Shown: piece by piece, positions 35,905 to 48,522 of the stretch
How positions within the stretch are numbered: the first letter of the stretch is position 1
Layout of the letters: every line of letters starts with the position of its first letter
NCBI RefSeq assembly: GCF_027409185.1
Contig: NC_084461.1
Coordinates: 157,228,001 to 157,292,000, forward strand
DNA from: Cynocephalus volans
Taxonomy: Eukaryota; Chordata; Mammalia; Dermoptera; Cynocephalidae
Reading direction: 5' to 3'
Length of the DNA: 64,000 nt
The notes under the pieces: generated by a model
The model's input: the letters and a program-made list of their open reading frames with translations, nothing else
What the model was told of the DNA's origin: nothing
The model's database searches: none
Made by a program: the position numbers and the translations under genes

Positions 35905-36360
35905 TGTTGGTTTGGCCAAGGCACCTAAGAGAAAGCCGGTAGGCAATCTCAGCTTGAGCTTCAGGCACATCTTAACTGAGAACATTCTGGAACTTTGCAC
36001 TCAGCACCATCACAAGGGTCACAACCTCCTGGAGGAATGATACTATTTGTTATTTTTCACTACTTCCTGCCAAACCAGAAGGTTCCTGACAAAACCCGCC
36101 TCAAAAAACTGTTACATCAATCCCTTCTGGACAAGGCTGTTTGACATATGCTAGGACCAATCATAACTTTTCTAACCGCCCCCTCCTTTTTGCCATCTTT
36201 TTCCTTTAAATACCCTGACTTCTCTATGTTCTCCTGAGCACATTTTCAAAGCCTCCTGAATGTGTGTCTCCCCTACAGCAGTCTTAATGAGTTCTCAAAT
36301 AAACCCTCTTTGTTTCATATCTGAAGCATGGTAGAGGACGTAATTTACTTTGGTTGACAA
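35905..36360 (+). mobile_element. Solo LTR, probably ERV1
   Basis: A block of about 456 bp beginning TGTTGGTTTGGCC and ending TTTGGTTGACA. It has a TTTAAATACC promoter-like box near 36208, and AATAAA near 36300 followed by CCTCTTTGTTTC. No clear duplication was found, so the ends are approximate. Confidence 0.6.
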
Positions 36361-36690
36361 ACAGTATATAGTATTTATGGGAAATATATGCATGCCAAAG
36401 TATATAAAATGGACTAGATGGATAGATGGATACACACCATGGTAATGTTATGAGTGCAGGAGAAGGTTACTAACAAAACTTGCTTCAAAAAACTGTTACA
36501 TTAATCCCTTGAAGATGAGGTAGGGGGAAAAGCCATTTATGTGGGTTGGGAGCCCTAAACAGGAGTTCAGAGAGATATGTCATGATTACTTTTTAAAAAG
36601 ATAAACCTAAAAATAAACATAAAATGTTAACATTGGATAGTGGAATTATAGGTACAATATTCTTTGTATTTTTCTGTAATATTTAAGTTC
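36361..36690. other. A/T-rich DNA, L1-like
   Basis: Possible L1 3' remnant. Nothing definite. Confidence 0.35.
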
Positions 36691-36965
36691 TGGAATGCCC
36701 TTGCCCTGTCTTCCCAAGTCACCTACCTCCAACAGATCATCCAAAACCCACCTCAACCATTTCTTCCTCTGCCTCCTCTAACCCTAGTTCATTTCTCCTG
36801 TTTGCTTCCTCAGCTGCTGGGACATTTGATCTCCCATGGTATACTGCAATTATTTGCTGTATGCGTCTATATCTCTTCTATAAGACTTTGAGCTCTCTGA
36901 AGACATGGCTGTAGGAAGTAGCAAAGAGCCTGGCCAAAAGCAAACACTAAATAAATGTTGATTGT
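36690..36965 (+). mobile_element. L2 3' end
   Basis: TTCTGGAATGCCCTTGCCC, a C-rich middle, CTTTGAGCTCTCTGAAGACA and an ACTAAATAAATGTTGATTG end fit the L2 3' consensus. Confidence 0.7.
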
Positions 36966-37367
36966 ATTGAATTGAGTTGAACTGGGGACAGAAGAAATCA
37001 GGAAAGGTTTCCATGCAGGACCAGAAAGGTCCTTTTAGAGCATCTTGCTTCAAGAAAAATGTTGATGCACTGTTGTTGGCAGCAATCCTGCAATTATGAG
37101 GAGATCCAGTTTATGGTAGACAGCCTCTGAGTTGACCTCCAATGATCCCACCTACTGGCAACCACACTCTTATGTAATCCCTCCCCTTGAGTGTGGGCTA
37201 CACTTACTTACAATTAATGACTCACTTTTAGACAATATAATAAGGCAAAAGTGATGGCATGTCATTTTCAAAACTAGGTTATAAAAACACTATGGCTTCC
37301 TTCCTGGGTACTATCTTGAGCTCTATATTTGATCTTTTGGGGGCCAAATGCCATGTCTTGAAGCAGC

Positions 37368-37752
37368 TGTGTTGCTGTACATTGGATGACTCCCCCCAAC
37401 CTCACTGAAGCTTAAATTTACACTGTAACTGTTGAGGGTGGGAAATCCTATTATGGTAATTGAGAGATGGGACCTTGAAGAGATGTTTAGATTCTGAGGA
37501 CCATGCCTAGTGAATGGATTAAAGGTGGTGGTCATGGGAGTGGTTCTGAGGGGTTTCAAAGAAGGGTGCTCTCTCTGTTCCGCCATGTGAGACCCCTTTG
37601 TGTCACTGTTGCCAACACCGAAACCCTCACCAGATGTGTTCCCTGGACTTTGGACTTCCTAGCCTCTAAAACTATAAGCAACAAATTTCGTTTTCTTATA
37701 AATTACCCCAATCCGTGTATTTTGTTATAAGCAACAGAAATGGACTAATACA
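37368..37752 (+). mobile_element. MaLR LTR inside MLT1, plus orientation
   Basis: It begins TGTGTTGCTG and ends GGACTAATACA. It carries GTAACTGTTGAGGGTGGGAA, CCGCCATGTGAGACCCC and the terminal TTGTTATAAGCAACAG. It is the same family as 37780-38207, 48089-48522 and 52862-53747. Confidence 0.8.
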
Positions 37753-37779
37753 CACATGGACAGACTCACATAAAGGAGA

Positions 37780-38207
37780 CGTATTAGTCCGTTTCCATTG
37801 CTTATAACAATATACCTGAAACTGGGTGATTTACAAAGAAAATGACATTTATTGTTTACAGATTCTGAGGCTGGGAAGTCCAAAGTCCATCTGGTGGTGG
37901 CAACAGTGACTCAGGGATCTCACATTGCAAGACGATGGAAGCAGAGAGAGCAGAGAGAGAAAGAGGTTCTCATTCACTCTTTTTAAAGCCCTCAGAACCA
38001 CACCCCTGACAACCATTTTTAATCCATTCACTACTGCACAGTCCTACAATCCAATCACTTCTTCAAAGCTCCACCTTTTGATTACTATAATAGGATTTCC
38101 CACCCTCTTAACAGTCACAGTGGAGGCTAAGTTTCTAATACATAAAACTTGGGGGACACAATTCAAGCTTCAGGGAGTTTTGGGGGTACATAATTCAATC
38201 CAATACA
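37780..38207 (-). mobile_element. MaLR LTR inside MLT1, minus orientation
   Basis: An inverted copy of the same family, 27 bp from the plus copy. It is flanked by the 5-bp duplication GGAGA (37775-37779 and 38208-38212), as expected for ERVL-MaLR. The MLT1 sequence resumes immediately after. Confidence 0.85.
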
Positions 38208-38370
38208 GGAGAGAACCACCCCTCCCAGGGCAACAGCTTGACTACAACCTTATGAGAGACCTTAAGTCATAGACCTGGCTAAGCCATACCCAAATTCCTG
38301 ACCCACTAAGCCACTAAATTTTGAGGTAATTTATTACATAGCAATAGATAATTTTAACAACTTAGAAAAG

Positions 38371-40130
38371 GAAAAAACAGAAAATAGCAGAGTTAAGACC
38401 CTGATTATATATACCTGGCCACCATTTTACTTCTGGGCTTTCTGCGATATGAGATAATAAATTTCCCTAAAATTTATACCAGTATGAGTCATGTTTCCTG
38501 TTACATGAAGTAGACAACATCCTAACGAATATAAACTTATATGTCTATCAGTAAGGGATCGATATATTACATAGCAGAGTATATTCATATAGCAGAATAA
38601 CATATGACAATTAAAAGAAATAAAATATCTACATGAATAATCATGGATAGATCTCAAAACATGATATTAATTTTAAAAGCAAGTTGCAGGATAAGGTTAG
38701 AACCATTACTGTGTAATTAAAAATAAATGAACTATATATTTAAAAATAAATTCATCACTAGAGACCTTTTAGTGATTGCTGCATCCAAGTTACCTAGTAT
38801 TTCCGTGCTGATCTCTTTCTTTCTAAAGCTTCTCTTGCCATTTCTGTGTAGAACTTCTTGTCATTTCCTAAGTGAGTCATTTATTAATATTGGGAAGATC
38901 ACTTATTCACAAGTCATGTTCCATGTAGGGGCACTTCAGTTAGTGTGATAATCCTGGCCACTCTCTACCTCCTTACTCACTCTTTCCAGAGTAGGAATGA
39001 CTTATATAACTAATACGTTTCCTAGAAAAAATGAAACATGCTTAGCCCACCTCTTTCCTCACTCTCCTGGATGTCAAAAGTACACGGGAGCCATCATGAA
39101 GGGGTTTCTAGGGTCAAATATGGAACAATATAAACATCAAAATAAATAATGATAGTCAGGGGTTATAACTCATTGAATAAAATAGTAATTCATAAGTCTA
39201 TATTGATATAAATAAATAAAGAAGGGACAGTTCTTTCATAAGATAGAATGTCAACTAATAAATGTAGAAAGAATCATAAAATTAGCAAACCACCATTTGA
39301 CAGCTATCGGAGTAACAAGTAAGGCAAGTGTCATCAATGAATGCTAAAACTAGTGGATACAAGGTTAATGACTAACGGGAAATTTACATACTCAAAGAAT
39401 TTCCTCACGGGTCACTTATTAATAACGAAAGGAAATATAGTGACTTTACAATGGAGAAATGGAGAAACCTGGTAGATACCACCTTAACCAAGTAACAGAG
39501 ATACCCTCACAAGTAATGAGACACACACATCAACAGTATGTGTATCCTGATATGACATCTGTGGAACTGATGCCAGAAAGGCATAAACTTGAATCTAATC
39601 ACGGAGAAACAGAGATAAACCAAAATTGAGAGATATTCTACAAAATAACTGGTCTGTACTCTAAATATATCAACGTCATGAAAGACAAAACCTGAGGATT
39701 CTTCCAGATTAAAGGAGACTAACAAGATATGACAACTGAATGGAAGATATGGTCTAAAATTTTATTTTGCTAAAAAAGAATATTACTGGGACAATTAGTG
39801 ACATTTGAATAAGTCTATAGATTAGATAATGCTATTGTGTCACTGCTAATTTTTTTACTTTGATAACTGTACTGTGGTTATGTATGCAAATGTCCTTGTT
39901 GAAGTATTTAAAGTGGCAAAGTGGCATCATGTCTGCAATTTGATCTCAAATGGTTCAAAAAATAATTTGTATAAAGCAAATGTAGAAAGAATGGTGAAAC
40001 TAATACAGTAAATGTTAACATTTGGGAAATTTGGAGGAAAGGAATATGAGAATTCATTGTGATATTTTGTCAACATTTCTCCAAGGCTGAAATTATGCCA
40101 AAATAAAAAGTTAAAAGAAAAGGCATTAAC
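38371..40130 (+). mobile_element. Ancient L1 with 3' UTR
   Basis: Diverged L1 (L1ME-like). The 3' UTR contains GGACAATTAGTGACATTTG and CTGTACTGTGGTTATGTATG, and a GTTAAAAG end near 40115. No intact ORF. Confidence 0.65.
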
Positions 40131-40280
40131 ACAGTGAATCTGATCTAAGACTTTAATTACCACCCATAATAACTGTCTAGCTCTCTTAATCCTGTTCATG
40201 ATGCCAATTATAAGGCTAGGCAACCATGCCAGTTGTCAAGCTCTTTTACTTGCTGATAATCCTGCATGCACTAGGCCAAT
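40131..40280. other. Short unassigned segment
   Basis: It contains CATGCCAGTTGTCAAGCTC and ends next to the LTR at 40281. It may be a related LTR remnant. Confidence 0.35.
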
Positions 40281-40343
40281 TGTCGAGCTAAGGCTGGGTC
40301 TGGAGCCCACAGACCCCTCAAGCCCGTTCACAAACTGGGTCAC

Positions 40344-40870
40344 TGTGGACCCTTCCCCCACCCTTGAATATTAACTGACTAGCTTTTCTGCTTCTGTAAT
40401 TAGCTTGCGCAAAGTTTTACAAGCCCCTGCGGGTGGGACTTCCCAAACCGCCCAAAGTACACCCAGTTCCAGGAAGGGAGTATGCTCACCCGATTCCAGG
40501 AACAGCATGACCAGTTCCTTATCTTTGGACACCAAGGGAGGAAAGAGGGGGGAAGGGAGGAGTAGACCGTTGGTCAACACCTCAGTCCTTCCTTTGCCCG
40601 CCAAAAGCTAAAAGCCCAATGGTTTTAAAAATTGCTTAAAGTGGCCAATAAACGGCATACAACCCATCCTGTTACCAAAGTCTGCCTACCAAACTGTATA
40701 AAAGATGCTTGAGTTAAGAGCTTGGGGACGTTTCTGTCCTGAAGATGGAGCGACCCCAGCATTCTGGAAATAAAAAACCTCTTGCTTGACGGCAGTGATC
40801 TCTGTCTCTTGGTCTTTGTGAGATGAGCCTTCCCAACAAGTAAGATTTGCACTTTCGGGCCAGTCTTACA
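40344..40870 (+). mobile_element. Solo LTR, ERV1-like (class I)
   Basis: A 527-bp block starting TGTGGACCC and ending CAGTCTTACA. The 4-bp duplication TCAC (40340-40343 and 40871-40874) is typical of gammaretrovirus-like elements. A TATAAAAG box is at 40697 and AAATAAA is near 40768. It is nested in another LTR and has no viral genes. Confidence 0.85.
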
Positions 40871-41032
40871 TCACAAACACTTCACATGCCAGGCTGGGTC
40901 ACCAGACCCCTTCATGCAGTTCTATGAGCTAGGTAAGTGGCCAAAAGGTCCTTGGAGCCATAGACTGGAAAAGCATGGCTGTGCAGGGCAGAGACCCAAG
41001 GGCAATGCCCACCCCCCTGCTTCACCAAACTC

Positions 41033-41038
41033 CTCTCT

Positions 41039-41071
<33 letters not shown>

Positions 41072-41149
41072 CACTAAAACTCTCTCTCTCTCAAGAACAC
41101 AAGAATAGCAACAAAACTGAAAAGATACATTGGCCTGCATGCGCACTAA

Positions 41150-41182
<33 letters not shown>

Positions 41183-41183
41183 T
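41033..41183. repeat. (CT)n and (CA)n microsatellites
   Basis: A CT-rich run lies at about 41033-41093 and a CA repeat at about 41152-41180, both within the LTR at 40281-41258. Confidence 0.9.
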
Positions 41184-41374
41184 TGCTTACAACAGATGCT
41201 GAACCACACCCAGATGGACCGGAGGTGAGGGCCCTGACCAAACTATTCTATTTTCCCAAGAATACCCAACTTCAAAATTTTGTCTTTATCTAGACTGCCT
41301 CAATCTTCTAATTAATTGATTTTCTAAATAACTGTTAAAAATTTAAACTCATAAAATAACAGCATAAGAGATTA

Positions 41375-41448
41375 CCTCAAAAAGTTTGAGAAAAAATAGA
41401 ATTAAAAGATAATGTGAATCCTTCCATAAACTTTTTGAAGTACCCTCG
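41375..41448. mobile_element. Mariner-type MITE, 74 bp
   Basis: A palindromic element between TA dinucleotides (41373-41374, 41449-41450). The left end is CCTCAAAAAGTTTGAG and the right end ACTTTTTGAAGTACCCTCG. It is related to the copy near 54161. Confidence 0.75.
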
Positions 41449-42420
41449 TATTAATAAATTACCACTTTATCTGTTTCAAACATTAACGATCTACATCAGA
41501 TTATGCTCTAGCCCATCTTTTCCAATTCTTGGTTTGAGAAATTTAATCATAGAGAGGAAAAGTGACTAGTGACTTACCCACAGTTATAAACAAAGTTGGG
41601 ACTGTCAAACAGAGTTACTTGCAAGAAAATGTTAACAATAAACGAGCACTAGGAAAAATGTGCAGCACCTTTAATAATTAAAGAAATACAAAAGTCCCAC
41701 AGCACATTTGTTAAGTTAGCAAAAGTGAATAAAACAGACAAAATTCAATGCTAATAGAATTGTGAGAAAATAAATACATTTGTGCATTGGGAATGTATAT
41801 AAACAAGTGTAATCTTTTCGAGAGAAATTTGGCAACGTCTGTCAAGAATCATAAAAACGATCATATTTTCAACCTGAACAATACCACACTGGGGAACACA
41901 TATCAAGGAGATCATTCAAAGGAAAGAAGAACAGATTTGAACAAAGATGATTATAGCCAAATGGTAAGGTATAACTAAAAACTAGAAACAATCCAAATGC
42001 TCACCCATGGGGGAATGGCTAACTTGAAACAGGCCATGATAGAGCAATACAATAACATATTATTACATTACCACAGGGAATAATAACAAGAGGACCTTGT
42101 ATGGCAAGAGAGCTAAAAACAGTAGAATCCCAAGAGACCCATACACACTGCTGATAGCTAGTAGACAATTGTGTATGTAAGAGCCAAAGAAACTCTAGAA
42201 TTCATAATTAGTAGATTATTTGGGGTTGGAATCTTTAAAAAATATATATAACTTTTATGTTTTAATAAAACCCATGTACAGGAGAAATGGGAGGGGTAAA
42301 CCCCTACCAGAAGCCAGGGTCTACAACCCCTCAATTCCCATACAACAATGTGACAGGTTCTCTTTATTTATATCTTCATGGAGCTATAATTACCATATCA
42401 TAAAATTCACCTGTTTAGAA
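41449..42420 (+). mobile_element. Old L1 3' region and MIR-like piece
   Basis: 41530-41600 has a MIR-like core (GAGAGGAAAAGTGACTAGTG). 41640-42250 reads like an old L1 C-terminus and 3' UTR. The rest, up to the A/T-rich section, is unassigned. Confidence 0.45.
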
Positions 42421-43990
42421 GATCAACTTCCAGCATGATAGTGTGAAGAGCACCAATGACCAGCACTTTGGTGAAAATTACTTTTAAAAACAACCATTTA
42501 GAGCCTCTAGAAATAGTCCTAAGGATAAATGGTAAATGAATAAGCATCTACCCAAGAAAATCTACAAAAGTTCAATAAAAAAGGTGACAGGCTGTGGTAT
42601 TTGATCCAAGACCACTCCCTCCCAGCTCAGTGAGATGGAGATTTCACTCCAGATTGCCACAGCCAAGAACACAGGGCTCCCTCTCCGCCCAGTTCTCAGT
42701 TGAAGGGCTTTCTTCCAAGAAGGACCAGGTCATCAGTTTTTCTCATTCTGCCCCCAGCAACCTATTGCTGAGGCAATATGTAATGGAGAAGTGGGGTGAA
42801 CTTAATGGAGAAGTGGGGACTCCTTTCTTCCACCCAGTCCCTACTCATGGAATAAAGGCTCTACCTTGAATGTAGCATCCTGAGAACACAGGGCCCTGAT
42901 CACCGATGCACCAGCTTGAGAAGTGGTAGTTCCACATAAGGATGAGCTGAGAGAAATTCAAGCTGCTGCTCCCACATACACACAAAAGCCTCAGACATTA
43001 GAAAAGGGGTGTGATGGAGTTTGCATATATTGTCCTCTCAGAACTCATGGAAATTTGATCTCCAATGTGGCAGTTTGCGTCATGGGGGTGGATCCCTCAT
43101 GAATGCATTAATGCTCTCCCTGGGGGAGGGGGGATTAATGAGTGAGTTCTCACTTAACTAGTTCCCACGAGAGCTGGTTGTTTAATAGACCTCTTTATAA
43201 ATTATCCAGTCTCAGGTATTCTCTTATAGCAACATAAACGGACTAATACAGGGTGACACTCTGTATATGTGCTGCTGAAGCGAGCACACAGGGTGACACT
43301 CTGAAAGAAGCTTGCTATTATTTCCATCCCCGGATCCAGAGCCCTGTCTTAGAGGTTTTGGATTTTGCTTGAGGGGAAAAGCAGACCATAAAACATGTAG
43401 CTCCTAATCTCTTCCCAAAGTAACAGACTTCATTTACAACAGAGCTTGGAGAAGTTCAAGCCTAAGGGTGCTCATGTGAAAAATGGAGATTGTGGTTAAA
43501 GACAATTGGAAGGAAAATCCAGATATAGGCTAAATTGTAGGCCAACTAGTGTGCAGGAAAAAAGGAAAAAGAAATAAGACAGCTAGGAGGAGGCTTCCTG
43601 GAGTCAGGGCAAACACTGACCTCAGAAGCTATTATTTTAAAGAAGCCAAAATTTGATTGCATTCATTTGTAGAGAAATTTATCCCCAGGGCACTGTTGAA
43701 AACAATAATGCAATCAGCCCACAATTAGTGGAGTTTAACAGCTGGGTATGGTCAGAAAAAGAGAAGAACAGCATTTAGCAAAATCACTCCACTCTGGGAT
43801 AACTGGACATACCCAAAGCTATGCCTCCTTGAGGAGAAACATCAGAGGCTTAATACTGTATATGTGCATGGGGAGAGGGGGTAAGGGGTAATGGGGGAGT
43901 AGAGGGGAGTAGACTTCACTAAAATAATCCATCCAGTAACTAAGCAAACAAGCAAGTAACAACAACAAGCCCTGGAGTGTTGGGGGGACC
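42421..43990. other. Possible ancient L1 5' region with MaLR insertion
   Basis: Sequence such as AGCACCAATGACCAGCACTT and repeated GGGTGACACTCTG (at about 43252 and 43290) suggests an old L1 5' UTR. I cannot confirm this. The open frame at 42594-42869 has no motif. Confidence 0.35.
43015..43257 (+). mobile_element. MST-type MaLR LTR, internally deleted
   Basis: It contains GATCTCCAATGTGGCAG, GGATCCCTCATGAATGC, TTAATGAGTGAGTTCTC and CGGACTAATACAG. About 150 bp of the middle are missing relative to 59782-60182. Confidence 0.8.
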
Positions 43991-44034
43991 AGTACACAGA
44001 GTTCTGTGTTATAAAACAGAATAGTACCAACAGG

Positions 44035-44104
<70 letters not shown>

Positions 44105-44614
44105 GTCTGTGTATACAGTGAGAGAGAGAGATTGATTTATTATAAGGAATTGGTTCACTCAATTACAAAGATGGAAAGTTCTAAGATCTGCAGTATAAGT
44201 CAGCAAGCTGGAGCCAATGGTTTACTTCCAGTCCAAGTCCTAAGGCCTGAGAACCAGGAGAGCCAATGGTATAGTTCCTGTCTGAAGGCTGGCAAACTCA
44301 GGATCCAGGAAAAGCCAATGTTTCAGTTCAAGTTTGAAAGCAGGAAAAAAGCCAATGTCCCAGTTCTGAGGCAGTCAGGCAGAAAGAATTCTCTCTTATT
44401 TGGAGGAAGTTCAGCCTTTTTGTTCTATTCAGGCCTTCAACTGATTGGATGAAGCCCATCTATATTAGAAAGGCAATTTGCTTTACACAGACTACTGATT
44501 TGAATGTTAATCTAATCCAAAAACACCCTCACAGAAACACCCAAAATAATGTTTAACCAAATATCTGAGCAGCCCATGGCTCAGACAAGTTGATACACTG
44601 CATTAACCATCACA
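43988..44614 (-). mobile_element. MLT2-type ERVL LTR
   Basis: Read on the minus strand it starts TGTGATGGTTAATGCAGTG and includes GAGCCATGGGCTGCTCAG and GGATGAAGCCCATCTAT-like phrases typical of MLT2. Near its 3' end it has a microsatellite, and an imperfect repeat of about 40 bp around AGCCAATG(G/T)TT (44210-44370). Confidence 0.8.
44035..44115 (+). repeat. (TG)n-(CTGT)n microsatellite
   Basis: A TG run of about 40 bp is followed by CTGT units and then a GA run, inside the MLT2-type LTR. Confidence 0.95.
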
Positions 44615-44848
44615 GATGCTACAATATATTATCCAAAACATCTAGTTTCAATCACAAAATTACAAGGCATGGAAAGAAACAGGGAAGAATGATCCATATA
44701 ATGGAATAAAGTAGGCAACAGAAACTGTCTGTGAGAGTGACCAGATATCAGATTTATTAAAAAGAAAAAAAAAAAAAGACTTTCAGGTAGCCATTATACA
44801 CATATTCTCAGAACTAAAGTAAACAATGATTAAAGAAATAAAGGAAGG

Positions 44849-44983
44849 GGCCGAGCCCGTGGTGCACTTGGGAGAGTGCGGCGCTGGGAGCATGGCGATG
44901 TTCCCACCGCGGGTTCGGATCCTATATAGGAATGGCCGGTGCACTCACTGGCTGAGTGCCAGTCACGAAAAAGACAAAAAAAA
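44849..44983 (+). mobile_element. CYN-type SINE, variant with shortened second unit
   Basis: First unit centre GCGGCGCTGGGAGC, B box GGGTTCGGATCC. The second unit breaks off at GCCAGTCACGAAAAAGAC. The duplication AAGAAATAAAGGAAGG lies at 44833-44848 and 44984-44999. Confidence 0.92.
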
Positions 44984-47390
44984 AAGAAATAAAGGAAGGT
45001 ATAATGACAGTGTCCCATCAAATAAAGAGTATCACAGAAGAGAGAGAAAAATTTTAAAAAGGACCAATTGGACTTACCAGCCAGCTGAAAAAAAAAAAAA
45101 ACTGGAATTCAGGAGTTAAAAAGTACAATAACTGAAATAAGAAATTCACTAGAGGGGTTCTAACAGTAGATATAAACTGGCAGAAGATAGAATAAGCAAA
45201 CTTGAAGATAGATCAATAGAGATTGTGCAAACTGAAAAACAGAGAAAAAGAATGGAAAATAAAGAGAACCTCAGAAAAATGTGGAACACCATTAAGCATA
45301 TCAAAAACACATAATGGGAGTACCTGAAGGACAGGAAAGAGAGGAAGAGATGAAAAAATATTTGAAGAAATAATGACTGAAAACTTCCCAAATGTACTGA
45401 AAAATAATAATCTATTTTTCCAGAAAGAACAACAAATTTCAAGTAGGATAATCACAAAGACACATTATAGTAAAAATACTGAAAGTCAAAGACAAGGAGA
45501 AAATCTTGAAAGCAGCAAGAGAAAATGGCTCTTATAAGGGAACCCCAATAAGATTAACAGCACACTTCTCAGCAGAAACAATGGAGGCCAGAAGGCACTG
45601 GGATAACATATTCAAAGTGGTCAAAGAAAAAAATCTGTCAACCAAGAATCCTATGTTCAGCAGAGCTATCTTTCAAAAACGTAGGTGAAATACTTTCCCA
45701 GATGAATAAAAAACTAAGAGAATTTTTGCTAGCAGACCTGTATTACGAGAAATGTTAAAGGAAGTTCTTCAATGAAAGCAAGTGATTCCAGATAGTAATT
45801 CAAAACTATACAAAAAAACAAAGACCACTGGTAAAGGTAATTATATAATTATTTAAGATACTATAAATATATTTTTCTCCTTTATTTTCTACACTGATAT
45901 AAAAACATTGTCCAAGATAACATGTATATAATGTATTGTTGGAACCATAACATATAAAAATGTAATATATATGTAATATATTTGCCAATAACAGCACAAA
46001 AAGAATGGGTGGGAGCAAAGCTGTATTGGCCTAAGGAAATGACTATAGATGGTAAAATACTTATTATAACAATATGTTGATGGGTTTGTAACACTGATAG
46101 ATGCAATATGTATAACAATAATACCACAAAAAGGAGGAAAAGAGAGTAGAGCTACATAGGAGTAACATTTCTGTACATCATTGGAATTAAGGTAGTATAA
46201 ATCTGAAGCTGATTCCAATAAGTTCAGGTGTATTTGATAAACCTTAGGGCAACAATTTTTTAAAAACAAAAAATATATAGTGGAAAAATCAGTAAAGAAA
46301 TTAAAATGCTATATTAGAAATATTTGCTTAATGCCAAAGAGAGCAATAAAGGAGGAACAGAAGAACAAAAAAGACATGACACATATAGAACACAAAAAGT
46401 TAAAATGGCAGATAGAAATCAAAATATATCAGTAATATATTAAATGTGAATGGATTAAACAATCCAATCAAAATCAAAAGGCAAAGATTGTCAGACTGGA
46501 TAAAAAACATGATCCAACTACATGCTGAATCTAGGAGATACACTTTATATTCAAAGATACAAATAGATTGAAAGTAAAGGATGTAAAAAGATATGCAAAT
46601 AGGAAACACAAGAAAGCTGGAGTGGCTATAATGATACCATACAAAATAGACTTTAAAACAAAAAATGGTTACTAGAAACAAAGAGGGATATTTTATAATG
46701 AAAAAAGAATCAATACATCAGGAAGACATAACAGTTACAAATGTATATCCACCTAATGACAGATCACCAAAATACATGAAGCAAAAACTGACAGAAATGA
46801 AAGGAGAAATAGACAATTCAACAATAATATTTGGAAACTCCAAAACCCTGCTTTCAATAAAGGACAGAATCACTACATAGATGATCAAAAATGAAATAAA
46901 AGACTTAAACAACACTATAAGCTAACTAGATCTAACAGACAACTACAGAACACTGTACCCAACAAGAACAGAGTATACTTCTTCTCAAGGACATGGGATA
47001 TTCTACAGGACAGAACATATGCTAGGTTATAAAACAAATCCCAATAAATTTAAATGGATAAAGGTAATTTAATGTATGTTCTCCAACATGATGAAAAGAA
47101 ACTAGAAATAAATAGCAAGAAAATAATTGAGAAATTCACAAATATGTGGAAATTAACACACTCTCAATCAATGAGCCAAATACTTTGAGATGAATAAAAA
47201 TCAAAACACAACATAATGAAACATGAGATGAAGATAAAGCAGTGCCTACAGGGAAATTTATTACTATAATGCCTGTATTTGAAGGGGACAGATCACAAAT
47301 CAATAACCTAACCTTCTACCTCAAGACACTGGCAAAAGAAAAGCAAATTAAACCTAAAGCAAGCAGAATGAAATAATTAAGAATAAAGTA

Positions 47391-47497
47391 GTGGGATGAC
47401 TGGTTAGCTCAGCTGGTTAGAGAATGACCATGTAACACCAAAGTCAAGGGCTCAGTTCCCTGTAATGGCCTGCTGCCTAATAATAATAATAATAAAA
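47391..47497 (+). mobile_element. CYN-type SINE monomer
   Basis: GGATGACTGGTTAGCTCAGC, B box-like GGGCTCAGTTCCC and a TAATAATAAT/A-rich tail. Confidence 0.82.
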
Positions 47498-48088
47498 TAG
47501 AAATTAATGAAATACAGAATATAAAAACAACAGACAAAATCAATGAAACCAAATGTAGTTTCCTTTAAAAGATCTACAAAATTGACATTTAGCTAGATTG
47601 ACCAAGATAAAAAGAAAGAAGACTCAAATTACTAGAATCAGAAATGAAAGGGGGATATTACTAGTGACCTTACAAAAATAAAAAGGATTATAAAAGAATA
47701 CCATAAACAATTGTATGCCAATAAATTTGATAAATTAGATAAAATGGACTGATTCCTAGAAAGACACAAATTACCAAAACTGGCTCAAAAAAAATACATA
47801 ATATGAATAGAGATATAGCAAGTGAAGAAATTGAACTAGTAATAAAAAAATATATATAGTGACAAAGAAAAGTCGAGGTCTGATGGCTTCATCACCAAAC
47901 TCTACCAAACATTTAAAGAACAATTAATAATAATTGTTCACAGATTCTTCTTCCACAGGAAAAAAAAAATAGAAGAGGAAGGAACACTTCCCAATGCATT
48001 TAATGAAGCCAGTATTACCCTGATACCAAAAACAGAAAAAGGCACCACAAGGAAATAAAACTATAAAACAATATATCTTATGATTATG

Positions 48089-48522
48089 TGTAGTAGGCTG
48101 AATGTCTCTCCCCAAACTCTCGGAAGCTTGAATTGTGTCCCCCAAGTTTTACATATTAGAAACTTGGCCCCACTGTGACTGTTAAGAGGGTGGAAAATCC
48201 TATTACAGTAATTGAAAGGTGGGGCCTAGAAAAGGTGATTAGACTATAAGACCATACCATAGTGAATGGATCAATAATAGTGGTCAGGGGAGTGTTCTGA
48301 GGGCTTTAAAAGGAGATTGAATGAGGAGGTTGCTTCCTCTGCTCTCTCTCTGCACCCTCTGCTTCCATCACCTAGCAATGTGAAATTCCTGAGTCACTGT
48401 TGCCACCACTGGGTGGACTTTGGACTTCCCATCCTCAGAAACTGTAAGTAATAAATTTCATTTTTCTTTATAAATCACCCAGTTCCATGTATTTTGTTAT
48501 GAGCAACAGAAATGGACTAATA
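48089..48522 (+). mobile_element. MaLR LTR in L1 ORF2
   Basis: It begins TGTGTAGTAGGCTGAATG and ends GGACTAATACA. A duplicated second start-like phrase, GAATTGTGTCCCCCAAG, is seen. It contains CTGAGTCACTGTTGCCACC and a TTGTTATGAGCAACAG end. It is the same family as 37368-37752. Confidence 0.82.

Larger units (their letters stand above)
37100..38370 (+). mobile_element. MLT1 LTR, split by two MaLR LTRs
   Basis: The left part (37100-37367) holds CAATGATCCCACCTACTGGC, CCCTTGAGTGTGGGCTAC and GCCATGTCTTGAAGCAG. The right part (38208-38370) holds ACCTTATGAGAGACCTTAAG and TTTTGAGGTAATTTATTACA. These are standard MLT1 phrases in the right order. Two younger LTRs lie between them. Confidence 0.75.
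40281..41258 (-). mobile_element. LTR (ERV), split by a second LTR
   Basis: The two parts, 40281-40343 and 40871-41258, align with the complete 449-bp LTR at 53269-53717. Shared phrases are GGTCTGGAGC(C/T)CACAGACCCC, GGTCCTTGGAGCC and GATACATTGGC. In this copy the middle carries CT and CA microsatellites. The right end near 41258 is approximate. Confidence 0.75.
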
